A stretch of DNA of 64,000 nt, from positions 434,001 to 498,000 of the forward strand of contig NZ_BSDD01000003.1 of the NCBI RefSeq assembly GCF_030268065.1, read 5' to 3'. This DNA is from Geothrix rubra. GTDB lineage: Bacteria; Acidobacteriota; Holophagae; Holophagales; Holophagaceae. The translations under genes and the position numbers were made by a program. The notes beneath the pieces were generated by a model. It worked only from the letters and a program-made list of their open reading frames with translations. It did no database searches and was not told the DNA's origin. Shown here in pieces: positions 17,551-25,948 of this stretch (the first letter of the stretch is position 1; each line of letters opens with the position of its first letter).

Positions 17551-19086
17551 ATGCCCATTCCCGATCTCGAAGCCGCCCTCACCGGCGCCCGCCTCGTGGA
17601 GGAGGCCGGGGCCCTCCTCACCCATGGCGGCGACCCCGAGGCCATGGTGGGCCACGCCTTCGAGCGCCTGGGCGAGCTGGTCCCCTTCGACCTGGCCACC
17701 GTGCTGCTCCGCGAGGGCGACGGCCTGCGCGTGGCCCATGCCATCGGCCCCCTCGCCACCCCCGCCCTGGCCGGGGCCCACATCCCCGTGCGCGGCAACC
17801 CCCGACTCATCAGCGCCCTGAAGCCCCGCTCCCGCCCCGCCACCTTCGAGGAGGAGGATCCCGGCGAGGACACCTTCCACGGCCTGCTGGAGATGCCCCA
17901 CGGGCACAGCTGCCTGGTGGCGCCCCTGCGCAGCCGGGGGGAGACCTTCGGCCTGATGACCCTCGACGCCATGGTGTGCCGCCAGTACCCGGAGAGCGTG
18001 CTCCACCACGTGGGCGTCTTCGCCTCGCTGCTGGCGCTGGGGCTCAAGCAGGCCGAGCACCTGGCCCGGCTGGCGGAACGGGAGCGCAGCCTGGCGGAGG
18101 AGGTGAGCTACTTCCGGGAGGTCCAGCGCCGGGACGTGCTGCAGGAGCCCCTGCGCGCGGGCAGCCCCGCCATGCGGGGCATCCTGGACCAGCTCGGGCA
18201 GGTCGCGGCCACCACCACCACGGTGCTCATCACCGGCGAGACGGGCACCGGCAAGGAGAAGGTGGCCCAGACCCTCCACCACCTCTCGCCCCGTCGCGAG
18301 AAGCCCTTCATCAAGGTGAACTGCAGCACCCTCCCCGCGAACCTCATCGAATCGGAGCTCTTCGGCCACGTGAAGGGGGCCTTCAGCGGCGCCGCCACCG
18401 CCCGCAAGGGCCGCTTCGAGCTGGCGGACGGGGGCACCCTCTTCCTCGACGAGATCGGCGACCTGCCCCTGGACCTCCAGCCCAAGCTGCTGCGGGCCAT
18501 CCAGGAGCGGGAGATCGATCCCCTGGGTTCGGAGAAGCCCCGCCGGGTGGATGTCCGCCTGGTGGCCGCCACCCACGTGGACCTGGCCCGGGCCGTGGCC
18601 GAGGGCCGCTTCCGGGAGGACCTCTACTACCGGCTGAACGTGTTCCCCCTGCACCTGCCGCCGCTGCGGGAGCGGCCGGAGGACATCGCCGCCCTGGCCG
18701 AGGGTTTCCTGGAGCGCTTCGCCCGCGAGAACCGCCGCCCTCCCCTCGCGCTCCCGCTCTCCGTGCGGGAGCAGCTGGAGGGCTACGCCTGGCCGGGCAA
18801 CGTGCGGGAGCTCCAGAACGTCCTGGAGCGGGCGGCCATCCTCTCGACGGGGCGCGAGCTGCGGCTGCCGCCCGGGGCCCTGCCCGCGCGCCCGGGCGGC
18901 GGGAACCGCCCCATCCCCACCTGGGAGGCCCAGGAGCGCACCTACCTGGAGCGCCTGCTGCGGCACACGGGGGGCAAGATCTCCGGCGCCGACGGGGCCG
19001 CCGCCCTGGCGGCGCTGGCCCCCTCCACCCTGCTCTCCCGGCTGGAGCGGCTGGGCCTCCGGCCGAAGGACTTCCGCGGGGCGTGA
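17551..19086 (+). CDS. Sigma-54-dependent activator, GAF-AAA+-Fis type (FhlA/NorR-like)
   Basis: 511 residues. The N-terminal part (about 1-180) looks like a GAF sensor domain. The AAA+ domain (about 205-440) has Walker A GETGTGKE, Walker [11 protein letters not shown], and the sigma-54 contact loop reads GAFSGA instead of GAFTGA. The C-terminal Fis-like helix-turn-helix contains [15 protein letters not shown] and [12 protein letters not shown], close to the FhlA/NorR class. It should activate sigma-54 promoters in response to an unknown signal. Ser for Thr in the loop is conservative and occurs in active family members. Start ATG 17551 has CGAGG upstream. Confidence 0.93.
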   Translation: MPIPDLEAALTGARLVEEAGALLTHGGDPEAMVGHAFERLGELVPFDLATVLLREGDGLRVAHAIGPLATPALAGAHIPVRGNPRLISALKPRSRPATFEEEDPGEDTFHGLLEMPHGHSCLVAPLRSRGETFGLMTLDAMVCRQYPESVLHHVGVFASLLALGLKQAEHLARLAERERSLAEEVSYFREVQRRDVLQEPLRAGSPAMRGILDQLGQVAATTTTVLITGETGTGKEKVAQTLHHLSPRREKPFIKVNCSTLPANLIESELFGHVKGAFSGAATARKGRFELADGGTLFLDEIGDLPLDLQPKLLRAIQEREIDPLGSEKPRRVDVRLVAATHVDLARAVAEGRFREDLYYRLNVFPLHLPPLRERPEDIAALAEGFLERFARENRRPPLALPLSVREQLEGYAWPGNVRELQNVLERAAILSTGRELRLPPGALPARPGGGNRPIPTWEAQERTYLERLLRHTGGKISGADGAAALAALAPSTLLSRLERLGLRPKDFRGA

Positions 19087-19114
19087 TAGCGTAGAGGCCC
19101 CCCCGGAGTCAGCC

Positions 19115-19864
19115 ATGAGCGAGCCTTCCGCTCCCTTCGAACCCACTCCCCTGGCCCAGCCGCCCGCGCCGCCGATCTGGGAGCCGCCTTCCATGGCAGC
19201 CCCGTCGCCCTCCCTCCGGCCCGTGCCCTTCGAGGACCTGGAGGCCATGCCCGGCTTCTGGGAGCGCGTGGGGGCCATGTTCCGCCTGGTCTTCACCCAG
19301 CCCTTCGAGCTCTTCGACCGCGTGCCCGTCACCGAGGGGATGGGCGCACCGTGGCGCTTCCTGCTCCTGCTCTCCGTGCCCATCTTCCTCATCATGGCGG
19401 CGGTGTTCCTCTTCGTGGGCATGGGCGCCGCGATGGCCACCCTGGAGGCCAAGGCCGGGGCGGAGGCCCACACCTTCGCCGCCCTCGTGCCCGTGATCTT
19501 CCTCGTGATCCTGCTCCTGATGCCCCTCTTCAGCTTCCTCGGCATGGTCATCGGCGGCGCGCTGAACCACCTCTTCCTCTGGATGTGGGGCGGCCTGAAG
19601 CCCGGCGTCGGCGCGGACCAGAGCATCCGGGCCTACGGCTACGCCTCGGCCTTCCTGCAGATCGGGGGCCTGGTCCCCTACCTGGGCATCCTGATCCAGC
19701 TGGCCGGCATCGTCGTCATTGGCATGGGCCTGGCGCGCATGCACAAGACCGACACCTGGCGCGGCGTCTGCGCGGCCCTGACGCCCCTGGTGCTCGTCTG
19801 CTGCTGCGGGGGGATCCTGGTCGCCATGCTCGTCCCGGCGATGATCGCCGCCGGGCATCACTGA
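19115..19864 (+). CDS. YIP1-like integral membrane protein
   Basis: 249 residues. A Pro-rich N-terminal 50 residues are followed by a YIP1/DUF-type segment (FWERVGAMFRLVFTQPFELFDRV) and about four to five hydrophobic helices. The pattern resembles YIP1-family bacterial membrane proteins of unknown role. A second such gene is present at 35004. The stop overlaps the convergent hydratase-like gene by 7 bp. No enzymatic motif is visible. Confidence 0.7.
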   Translation: MSEPSAPFEPTPLAQPPAPPIWEPPSMAAPSPSLRPVPFEDLEAMPGFWERVGAMFRLVFTQPFELFDRVPVTEGMGAPWRFLLLLSVPIFLIMAAVFLFVGMGAAMATLEAKAGAEAHTFAALVPVIFLVILLLMPLFSFLGMVIGGALNHLFLWMWGGLKPGVGADQSIRAYGYASAFLQIGGLVPYLGILIQLAGIVVIGMGLARMHKTDTWRGVCAALTPLVLVCCCGGILVAMLVPAMIAAGHH

Positions 19865-20511
19865 CCGGAGAGCCAGCCTTCCACTTCGGGCCGAACCCTG
19901 GCCGGCGCCAGCCGGCGGTGGACAGCACCGGCGGCGAGGGCCGTGGCCCCATCCCAGGTCTCGAAGTGCCGGAAGAGCCGGTCCGCGCCCCCGGCGCCCA
20001 GCAGCTCCGGCAGGCGCACGGTGCCGCCGAAGCCCGTGAGGATGCCGTGCTTCGCCGCGGGATGCGCCAGGCGGAGACCGCCGCGGCCGTCGGGCCCCGC
20101 GTCCACGGCCCAGCGTTCCTGGCCGTGGAGGGCCAGGTCGCAGCCGCCCCCCATGGCCACGCCGGAGATCACCGTGAGGGTGCGCCAGCCGGGCCAGAGC
20201 AGGTGGCCCATCACCCGCTGGCCGCGCCGGGCGAACGGATCGGCGGCCACCGGGTCCAGGGCCCCCACCTCGTGCAGGTCCGCCCCGGCGGAGAAGTGCC
20301 GTCCGTGGCCCGCCATCCAGCTCGCGCCGCTCAGCGCTACGCGGCGGATCCCCGCCCAGCGCAGCTCGAGGAACAGCCGGTCCAGGGCCACCAGCAGGTC
20401 GCTGTGGAGGCGGTTCAGGCCGTCGCCGGAGCGCAGGCCGATCCAGGCCCAGTCCGCGCCGCGCAGCAGGTCGAGGGACGTCCGGCCCTCGTACCAGGGG
20501 ACGGGGGTCAC
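19858..20511 (-). CDS. Enoyl-CoA hydratase/isomerase family protein
   Basis: 217 residues, short for the crotonase superfamily (usually about 260). It shows GHGRHFSAGADLHEVG (the first oxyanion-hole segment, like G-x-x-F-S-A-G-A-D-L) and VMGHLLWPGWRTLTVISGVAMGGGCDLALHGQERWAV (second segment with GGG(C)D/E). The GTG start at 20511 makes a GTGA overlap with the miaA stop, suggesting translational coupling. The exact substrate cannot be inferred. Convergent with the YIP1-like gene. Confidence 0.82.
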   Translation of the reverse strand: MTPVPWYEGRTSLDLLRGADWAWIGLRSGDGLNRLHSDLLVALDRLFLELRWAGIRRVALSGASWMAGHGRHFSAGADLHEVGALDPVAADPFARRGQRVMGHLLWPGWRTLTVISGVAMGGGCDLALHGQERWAVDAGPDGRGGLRLAHPAAKHGILTGFGGTVRLPELLGAGGADRLFRHFETWDGATALAAGAVHRRLAPARVRPEVEGWLSGQ

Positions 20512-21392
20512 GGTTCCAGCCCCAGCCGGGCGAAGGCCGCCGCCAGGGGCTCGGTGTCCGGATCCCATTCGGGCGCGTCCGGCAGCTGGTGGCGGAACCA
20601 GGTGACCTGCCGCTTGGCGTAGGCCTGGGTCTCCTTCACCACCTCGGCCTGGAGGGCCCCGGCGGGTCCGCCCGCCATCCAGGCGCCGTAGCCCAGGGGT
20701 CGGAGGGCCTCCAGGTCGGCGCGGTGGCCCTCCGCCAGCAGGCGTGCCACCTCCTCCGGCCAGCCGGCGGCCACCTGGGCGGCCACGCGGGCCTTCACCC
20801 GCGCCTTTCGAGCCTCGCGGCCGGGCGAGACCACCAGCACCCGCCAGCCCTCCGGGATGCCCGGGGCCATGCCGGTGAGGAGGGCCGAGGGGCGCTGTCC
20901 GGTGGCCAGGTGCAGGGCCAGGGCCCGCTGCACCCGGGCCCCGTCGTTGGGATGCAGGTCCGCGGCCCGGGCCGGGTCCACCGCCGCCAGGAAGCGGTGC
21001 AGGGCCGGCACGCCCAGGGCCGCCGACCAGCCCCGCACCCGCGTCGCGAGATCCGGGGGCACCGGGGGCAGCTCGCTGAGCTGGTTCCAGATCCCTCGCA
21101 GGTAGAGCCCCGACCCCGTGACCAGGACGGGTTCCCGACATGCCGCGAGCCAGGCGCGCACCTGGGTTCCGAACTCGGCCGGGTTGGGACGGGCCGAGAG
21201 CGGCAGCACCCCGTAGCCCAGGTGGGGCACGCCGCCCTGCTCGGCCGGATCGGGCTGTCCGGTACCGATGGGCAGGCCCGCCAGGGCCTGGAAGGGGTCG
21301 CCGTTCACCACCGTCCCCCCCACCTTGCGGGCCACCGCCACCGCCAGGGCGGACTTGCCGGAGGCCGTGGGACCGAGGAGCGCGATGGGCAT
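20508..21392 (-). CDS. miaA: tRNA dimethylallyltransferase MiaA (divergent)
   Basis: 294 residues, normal length. MiaA adds a dimethylallyl group to A37 of tRNAs reading UNN codons. The P-loop GPTASGKSALA at the N-terminus and DLHPNDGARVQRALALHLATG (R-x-x-R-A-L region) are typical. The usual S-A-D-S-x-Q-V-Y motif is replaced by NGDPFQAL, the H-H-h-h-D motif by HLGYG, and GGTGLY by TGSGLY. The catalytic Asp of the DSxQ motif is retained, so activity is likely. The gene is coupled to the hydratase-like gene by a 4-bp overlap. Confidence 0.88.
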   Translation of the reverse strand: MPIALLGPTASGKSALAVAVARKVGGTVVNGDPFQALAGLPIGTGQPDPAEQGGVPHLGYGVLPLSARPNPAEFGTQVRAWLAACREPVLVTGSGLYLRGIWNQLSELPPVPPDLATRVRGWSAALGVPALHRFLAAVDPARAADLHPNDGARVQRALALHLATGQRPSALLTGMAPGIPEGWRVLVVSPGREARKARVKARVAAQVAAGWPEEVARLLAEGHRADLEALRPLGYGAWMAGGPAGALQAEVVKETQAYAKRQVTWFRHQLPDAPEWDPDTEPLAAAFARLGLEP

Positions 21393-21473
21393 GGATCCAC
21401 GCTATCAGGTGTCGGCGGCCGGCCGCCGGCCCCGGGAAGGGAACCTGGACGCGGGGTGGGATCATTAAAGGTC

Positions 21474-21836
21474 ATGCGCCTCGTCTGCCTCCTCTGCCTC
21501 GGCACGGCCCTCGCGGCCCAGTCGGCCCGCGCCCTGCCCGAGCCGGGACGGGACGGGGCCTTCCTGGCCCGGGTGATGGAGCCTCCGGCGGAAGGGCAGG
21601 CCCGGCCCTGGCATACCTTCCGGGTCCCCGCCGAGGGGGCTTCTGCGGTGGTGGAGGTCGTGGGCGAGCTCACCGCCGAGGAGCTCCGGCAGGTGAAGTT
21701 CAACGACTTCCTGGCCTGGTTCCGGGAGGATCTCCGCAAATTCATGCTCGAACACGCGGGCGTGGAGATGGCCGCCGGTGCCCCGGCCGCCGGACCCGGT
21801 CCCCGCCTGGTGCCCCTGGGCCGGGTGGGCTTCTAG
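21474..21836 (+). CDS. Small secreted protein of unknown function
   Basis: 120 residues with an N-terminal signal peptide (MRLVCLLCLGTALAAQSARA). The mature part contains VVEVVGELTAEELRQVKFNDFLAWFREDLRKF and a Pro/Ala/Gly-rich tail. I do not recognise a family. It is divergent from miaA, with 81 bp between them. AAAGG precedes the ATG. Its stop overlaps the convergent gene by 4 bp. Confidence 0.6.
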   Translation: MRLVCLLCLGTALAAQSARALPEPGRDGAFLARVMEPPAEGQARPWHTFRVPAEGASAVVEVVGELTAEELRQVKFNDFLAWFREDLRKFMLEHAGVEMAAGAPAAGPGPRLVPLGRVGF

Positions 21837-22192
21837 GAGCCCGTCCCCCGGGGCCACTCCCCGAGGAGCCTCGGCAGGATGAGCGCGGCCTGGTCCCGGG
21901 CCAGGAGGGCGGCCTCCAGGGCGTGCCGGGCGGCCTCCTCGGGGGACTGCCGGGGCGTGAGCAGGGCCTCCAGCTGGCCCCGGAGGCGCGCGGTCGCGCG
22001 CTCCGGATCCGGCAGGTGGCACCTCGCGGCGGCCTCGAAGGTGACCATGAAGCACTGGATGGCATCGCAGGCGGCGGTGACGATGGCGGCGCTGTTCCGG
22101 TGGTCCGCTTCCAGGGCCAGGGCCGCCGCCAGGAGGCGGAGGCCATCCTCGAACGTGGCCTGGGGGGAACCGCTGGGGCCGGAGCCGGACAT
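21833..22192 (-). CDS. Hypothetical helical protein (119 aa)
   Basis: 119 residues, predicted mostly helical and Ala-rich, with no signal peptide. The sequence runs ATFEDGLRLLAAALALEADH, then a helix with CDAIQCFMVTFEAAARCH, resembling small helical bundle proteins (HEPN-like in general look, without a clear Rx4-6H signature). TGGAGG lies just before the ATG. It overlaps the convergent secreted gene by 4 bp. No function is assigned. Confidence 0.6.
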   Translation of the reverse strand: MSGSGPSGSPQATFEDGLRLLAAALALEADHRNSAAIVTAACDAIQCFMVTFEAAARCHLPDPERATARLRGQLEALLTPRQSPEEAARHALEAALLARDQAALILPRLLGEWPRGTGS

Positions 22193-22261
22193 GCCTCCAG
22201 CTAACCATGGGACTGAACCCGGAGTCCCCTCCCTCCGTAGACGAGCCATCCCGGAGGTCCC

Positions 22262-22969
22262 ATGCGCCCTCGCCTGATCGTTCCCTGCCTGGCCCTGTTC
22301 TGCGTCCCGGTGCTCCGGGCGGACGGCCTGTCCGACCTGCGTGCCGCCCTCAAGGCCCTTCCCGCGCACGAGACCGTGCGGGCGAAGGTCGAACACGACA
22401 GCCTGGAGCGGGAGGAGAACGGCGTGACCCGCAGCCACCGGGTCACCCTGGTCGAGGACGGGCCCGAGGGGGTGAAGATCCTGGAGGACACCGGCGGCCC
22501 CGCGCACGCCGGCCGCGGCGGGGAGCACGGGAAGGTGCCGGGGACCGACACGACGGAGGGGTTCCGCGGCGAGCTCCGGGCCCAGGAGGAGCTCCTGGAG
22601 ATGCTGGAGAAGGCCCGCCTCCTGGAGGACCGGATGGACAGCTTCGACGGGAAGCCGGCCCGCCGCCTGCGCCTGGCGCTCAACCTGGACCTGGACAAGG
22701 AAGCGCAGGGGTACATCAAGCGGTTCGACCAGGACCTGGTCGTCTGGCTGGATCCCCAGAACCTGCCCCTGGCCCTCGACCTGAAGATGGAAGTGCGGGC
22801 TCGGGCCATGCTCTTCTTCAGCGTCCGGACCGGGATCCGTGTCCACGAGCGGTTCCAGCGGTGCAAGGACCGCCTCCTGACCGCCGAGGCCCGCACCGAG
22901 GTGGAGGGCGTGGCGGTGGGCAAGGCCTTCGGCGGCACGGAGACCACCCGCTGTTCCCTGGTGCCCTGA
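22262..22969 (+). CDS. Secreted protein of unknown function
   Basis: 235 residues with a signal peptide (about 1-20, RLIVPCLALFCVPVLRA). The mature protein is charged and resembles periplasmic beta-rich proteins: it starts with LSDLRAALKALPAHETVRAKVEH and has VVWLDPQNLPLALDLKMEV. It could belong to the loose group of outer-membrane-lipoprotein-sorting-like proteins, but no diagnostic motif was found. A strong GGAGG precedes the ATG. It is convergent with purF, 9 bp away. Confidence 0.65.
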   Translation: MRPRLIVPCLALFCVPVLRADGLSDLRAALKALPAHETVRAKVEHDSLEREENGVTRSHRVTLVEDGPEGVKILEDTGGPAHAGRGGEHGKVPGTDTTEGFRGELRAQEELLEMLEKARLLEDRMDSFDGKPARRLRLALNLDLDKEAQGYIKRFDQDLVVWLDPQNLPLALDLKMEVRARAMLFFSVRTGIRVHERFQRCKDRLLTAEARTEVEGVAVGKAFGGTETTRCSLVP

Positions 22970-22978
22970 CGGAGGCGG

Positions 22979-24346
22979 CTATTCCCCGGACGGGGCCACG
23001 GGATAGTCCCCGTTGAAACAGGCGTAGCAGAAGCCCTGGCCGTCGTCGCCGACGCTGGCCTGGAGGTCCTCCATGGCGAGGTAGCCGAGGGTGTCGGCCT
23101 CCACGAAGGCCGTGATCTCCTCCACGGGCATGTACGAGGCGATGAGGTGCTGCCGCTTGGGGGTGTCGATGCCGTAGAAGCAGGAGTGCGTCGTCGGGGG
23201 ACAGGCGATGCGCAGGTGGACCTCCCGGGCCCCGGCCTCCCGCACCATCTGGACGATCTTCTTGCTGGTGGTGCCGCGCACGATGCTGTCGTCCACCAGC
23301 ACCACGCGCTTGCCCGCCAGCAGGTGCCGCACGGGGTTCAGCTTCACCTTCACGCCGAAGCTGCGGATGGTCTGCTTGGGTTCGATGAAGGTGCGGCCCA
23401 CGTAGTGGTTGCGGATGATGCCGAAGTCGAAGGGGATGCCCGACTCCTCGGAGTAGCCCAGGGCCGCGCTCACGCCGCTGTCCGGCACGGGCACGACCAG
23501 GTCGGCCTCCACGGGGTGCCGGCGGGCCAGGAGCCGCCCCATCTCGCGCCGGGCCGCCATCACGCTCTGGCCGTAGACGAGCGAATCGGGACGGGCGAAG
23601 TAGATGTGCTCGAACACGCAGGGCCTCGGCTGGACCCTCGGCAGGGGGAAGCGGGAGCGGGCCTCCCCGCCCTGCCGGGGGACGATCACCATCTCGCCCG
23701 GCTCCACGTCACGGACGTAGGCGGCCCCCACCAGGTCGAAGGCGCAGGTCTCGGAACTGAAGACGGTGGTCCCGCCCATGCGGCCCATGGCCAGCGGGCG
23801 GAAGCCGTGGGGATCTCGCGCCGCCAGCAGGGCGTCCTCGGTGAGGATCAGGAGCGAGTAGGCCCCCTTCGCCTCGCGGAGGGCCGCGACCACGGCATCC
23901 TCCAGCGTGTCCGCCTGGGCCCGGTTGATGAGGGCCAGCAGCACCTCCGAATCCGAGGGGCTCGTGAAGGTGTGGCCGTCGGCGATGAGGCGGGCCCGCA
24001 GCGCCTCCGTGTTGGTGAGGTTGCCGTTGTGGCAGAGGGCCACCTGGCCGAAGCGTCCGTGGATGAGGAAGGGGTGCGCCGCGGAGGCCACGTTGCCCCC
24101 GGTGGTGGAGTAGCGGGTGTGGCCGATGGCGGCGTCCCCGGGCAGGGCGTCCAGGACGGTCTCGGAGAACACGTCCGCCACGTAGCCCTGGGCCTTGTGG
24201 AGGTGGAGGCCTTCCGCATCGCCGGAACAGATGCCGGCGGCCTCCTGCCCCCGGTGCTGGAGGGCGTAGAGCCCCAGGTAGGTCTGGCGGGCCGCCTCGG
24301 CCTGGGGGGCGATCCCGAACACCCCGCACTCGTCCCTGAACGGCAT
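22979..24346 (-). CDS. purF: Amidophosphoribosyltransferase PurF
   Basis: 455 residues. PurF makes 5-phosphoribosylamine from PRPP and glutamine, the first step of purine synthesis. Cys7 in DECGVFG would be the nucleophile after removal of a six-residue propeptide. HRGQEAAGI, GHTRYSTTG and HNGNLTN mark the glutaminase domain, and VVLVDDSIVRGTTS is the PRPP-binding loop. Cysteines in RPCVFEH, CPPTTHSCF and CYACF match the [4Fe-4S] ligands of the Bacillus-type enzyme. AGGAGG precedes the ATG. A structured intergenic element begins 11 bp upstream. Confidence 0.98.
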   Translation of the reverse strand: MPFRDECGVFGIAPQAEAARQTYLGLYALQHRGQEAAGICSGDAEGLHLHKAQGYVADVFSETVLDALPGDAAIGHTRYSTTGGNVASAAHPFLIHGRFGQVALCHNGNLTNTEALRARLIADGHTFTSPSDSEVLLALINRAQADTLEDAVVAALREAKGAYSLLILTEDALLAARDPHGFRPLAMGRMGGTTVFSSETCAFDLVGAAYVRDVEPGEMVIVPRQGGEARSRFPLPRVQPRPCVFEHIYFARPDSLVYGQSVMAARREMGRLLARRHPVEADLVVPVPDSGVSAALGYSEESGIPFDFGIIRNHYVGRTFIEPKQTIRSFGVKVKLNPVRHLLAGKRVVLVDDSIVRGTTSKKIVQMVREAGAREVHLRIACPPTTHSCFYGIDTPKRQHLIASYMPVEEITAFVEADTLGYLAMEDLQASVGDDGQGFCYACFNGDYPVAPSGE

Positions 24347-24356
24347 GGCCCCTCCT

Positions 24357-24629
24357 AGGGTCTGTTTTCAAGGTCCCACGGCGCCGCGGTGGCGTCCAGC
24401 CGCGTGGTCTGGCAAGGAAGCGGGCGAAGGGCGATGTGGGTGCATCGTTCGAGGCCGGTGACGCCGCCAGGCGCGCGGCTGGACCCACCCCGGAGGGCAG
24501 GGGCCGGCGGCCGTCGCCATCCGGCGTTAGGCTCGCTCGACAGACGCCCAGTCTGCCTTCGCTCGCCTGCCTGGGCTGGCTCCGCCGGCGGCCCCTGCGC
24601 GGCATCGCGCGACTTTGAAAACAGACCCT
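24357..24629. repeat. Structured inverted-repeat element, copy A (273 bp)
   Basis: Bounded by 19-bp terminal inverted repeats with one mismatch (AGGGTCTGTTTTCAAGGTC at 24357-24375, its complement at 24611-24629). Inside, GTCCAGCCGCG (24394-24404) pairs perfectly with CGCGGCTGGAC (24474-24484), enclosing a 63-nt core (24411-24473) that contains GCAAGGAAG, GGGCGATG, CATCGTTC and GTGACGCCGC. The same core occurs in copy B at 49661-49722. A second imperfect long stem lies in the right half (CAGGGGCCGGCGG with CCGGCGGCCCCTG). It fills the space between purF and the upstream secreted gene. No coding capacity is apparent. Confidence 0.8.
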
Positions 24630-24663
24630 CGTCCTCCAGGATAAGCCCCGGGGGATGAATGCC

Positions 24664-25260
24664 CTAGCGGACGGTTTCCACCGCCGGGGTGGCCTCGCCC
24701 TGGGGGTTCCGGGACCAGAGGCCCAGGGTGCTCAGGAGGGCCGTGCCATCCTCGGCGGGCTTCAGGGAGGCGGTCCCGTCCAACCCTTCGAGATGCAGCT
24801 CCATCCGGGCCACATCGCCCTGCGCGAACCGCACGCTGAGGTCGCACAGGGCCAGGAGGTCCGGCGCCACCTCCACCATCACGCCGGAGGCGTCCAGGCC
24901 CTGGGGCAGGCGCAGGCTCCAGACCGGGAGGCTGCGGGTACCGAAGCGCAGCAGGATGGGTTCGCGGCGGGTCTGGGGCGCCGGGCCCGACAGGTAGAGC
25001 AGGCGCTCGGCCCGCGCCAGCAGCATGGCCTGGGCGTAGGGCGTGCCCTGGTCCCGCAGGGCCTCCAGCCGCCAGGCGGCCATGCGGGGCCGCTTCACGT
25101 GGTTGTGGCTGGTGGTGCCGGGGGCCGGGCGGAGGCTGAACCGGGTCTCCAGGGGCCCCGCCCCGCCGCGCATCCACACCTGGAACCGGTAGCGGAGCCC
25201 GTCCGCCGCCGCGGCGGGCAGGGTGCAGGCCAGGAGGAGGACGAGGAGCCGGAAGCGCAT
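24664..25260 (-). CDS. Secreted protein of unknown function
   Basis: 198 residues with a signal peptide (LLVLLLACTLPAAAA, cleavage near residue 19). The mature part has YRFQVWMRGGAGPLETRFSL and LEALRDQGTPYAQAMLLARAERLLYL, and looks like a soluble periplasmic protein. No family was recognised. It is divergent from the HAD gene with 49 bp between the starts. AAGGAG lies 13 bp before the ATG. Confidence 0.62.
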   Translation of the reverse strand: MRFRLLVLLLACTLPAAAADGLRYRFQVWMRGGAGPLETRFSLRPAPGTTSHNHVKRPRMAAWRLEALRDQGTPYAQAMLLARAERLLYLSGPAPQTRREPILLRFGTRSLPVWSLRLPQGLDASGVMVEVAPDLLALCDLSVRFAQGDVARMELHLEGLDGTASLKPAEDGTALLSTLGLWSRNPQGEATPAVETVR

Positions 25261-25309
25261 CAAGGAACACCTTCTCCTTCGAGCATGCCATCCCGTGCGA
25301 TCCTGGGCC

Positions 25310-25948
25310 ATGCCGCTCTGCTTCGACCTGGACGGGACCCTCGGCCACTTCAGCTCGGGTTTCGTGCTGCTCCGGGAGGCCCTGGGCGGCCTCTGGGGCG
25401 GGGCGCCCACGGCGGAGGAACTGGGCCGCTGCGGGGGCTCCACCGACTGGGAGATCGTGGACGAGCTGCACCGGATGCGGTTCGGCCTCCCCCTGACCGA
25501 GGCCGGCTACGCCGACTACGAACGGGCCTGCGTGGCGCGGTTCCAGGCCGCCTTCGCCCCCGGCGGCCTGGCCCCGGCGGCCTACGCCGGCATCCTGGCG
25601 GGCCTCCACCGGCTGGCGGCCCGGCACCGGGTCTGGCTGGTGTCCGGCAACGCCCCGGCCCTGCTGGCCTTCAAGGCGGAGGCCCTGGGGATCGACCCGG
25701 CCATCCCCCGCCTGGGGTCCCTGCCCGGCCATGACCGCGCCGGGCTCATCCGCCGGGCCCTGGAGGGCTGCCCCGGACCGCACCTCTACGTGGGGGACCG
25801 TCCCCACGACCTGGCCGCGGCCCGGGTTGCGGGCGTGCCCTTCCTGGGCATCGGCGGTGCCGTGCCCGGAGACCACCCCCTGCTCGACGCCGCCGCCGAG
25901 GCGGACCACCTGGTGCAGGCCGTGGAGGCCCTCCTCAGCGGGCCGTGA
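25310..25948 (+). CDS. HAD-superfamily hydrolase
   Basis: 212 residues. Motif I CFDLDGTLGHF (DxDGT nucleophile and acid), motif II LVSGNAP (S), a later Lys (LLAFKAEALG) and motif IV YVGDRPHDLAAAR (GDxxxD) are all present, typical of phosphoglycolate phosphatase-like HAD enzymes with a small helical cap. The substrate is unknown. The ATG at 25310 places motif I at the very start, which is usual. The 3' end overlaps the convergent lipoprotein gene by 14 bp. Confidence 0.88.
   Translation: MPLCFDLDGTLGHFSSGFVLLREALGGLWGGAPTAEELGRCGGSTDWEIVDELHRMRFGLPLTEAGYADYERACVARFQAAFAPGGLAPAAYAGILAGLHRLAARHRVWLVSGNAPALLAFKAEALGIDPAIPRLGSLPGHDRAGLIRRALEGCPGPHLYVGDRPHDLAAARVAGVPFLGIGGAVPGDHPLLDAAAEADHLVQAVEALLSGP

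Noticed and set aside
14170-19086. A nitric-oxide response cluster (ric plus NorR-like activator)
   Set aside because: The activator is 3.6 kb from ric with unrelated genes between, its sensor domain has no recognisable NO-binding signature, and no NO reductase gene is present.
24357-24629. Small protein genes within element A
   Set aside because: Short frames exist on both strands, but they cross the stems and repeats and have no ribosome site; the conserved feature between copies A and B is pairing, not a reading frame.
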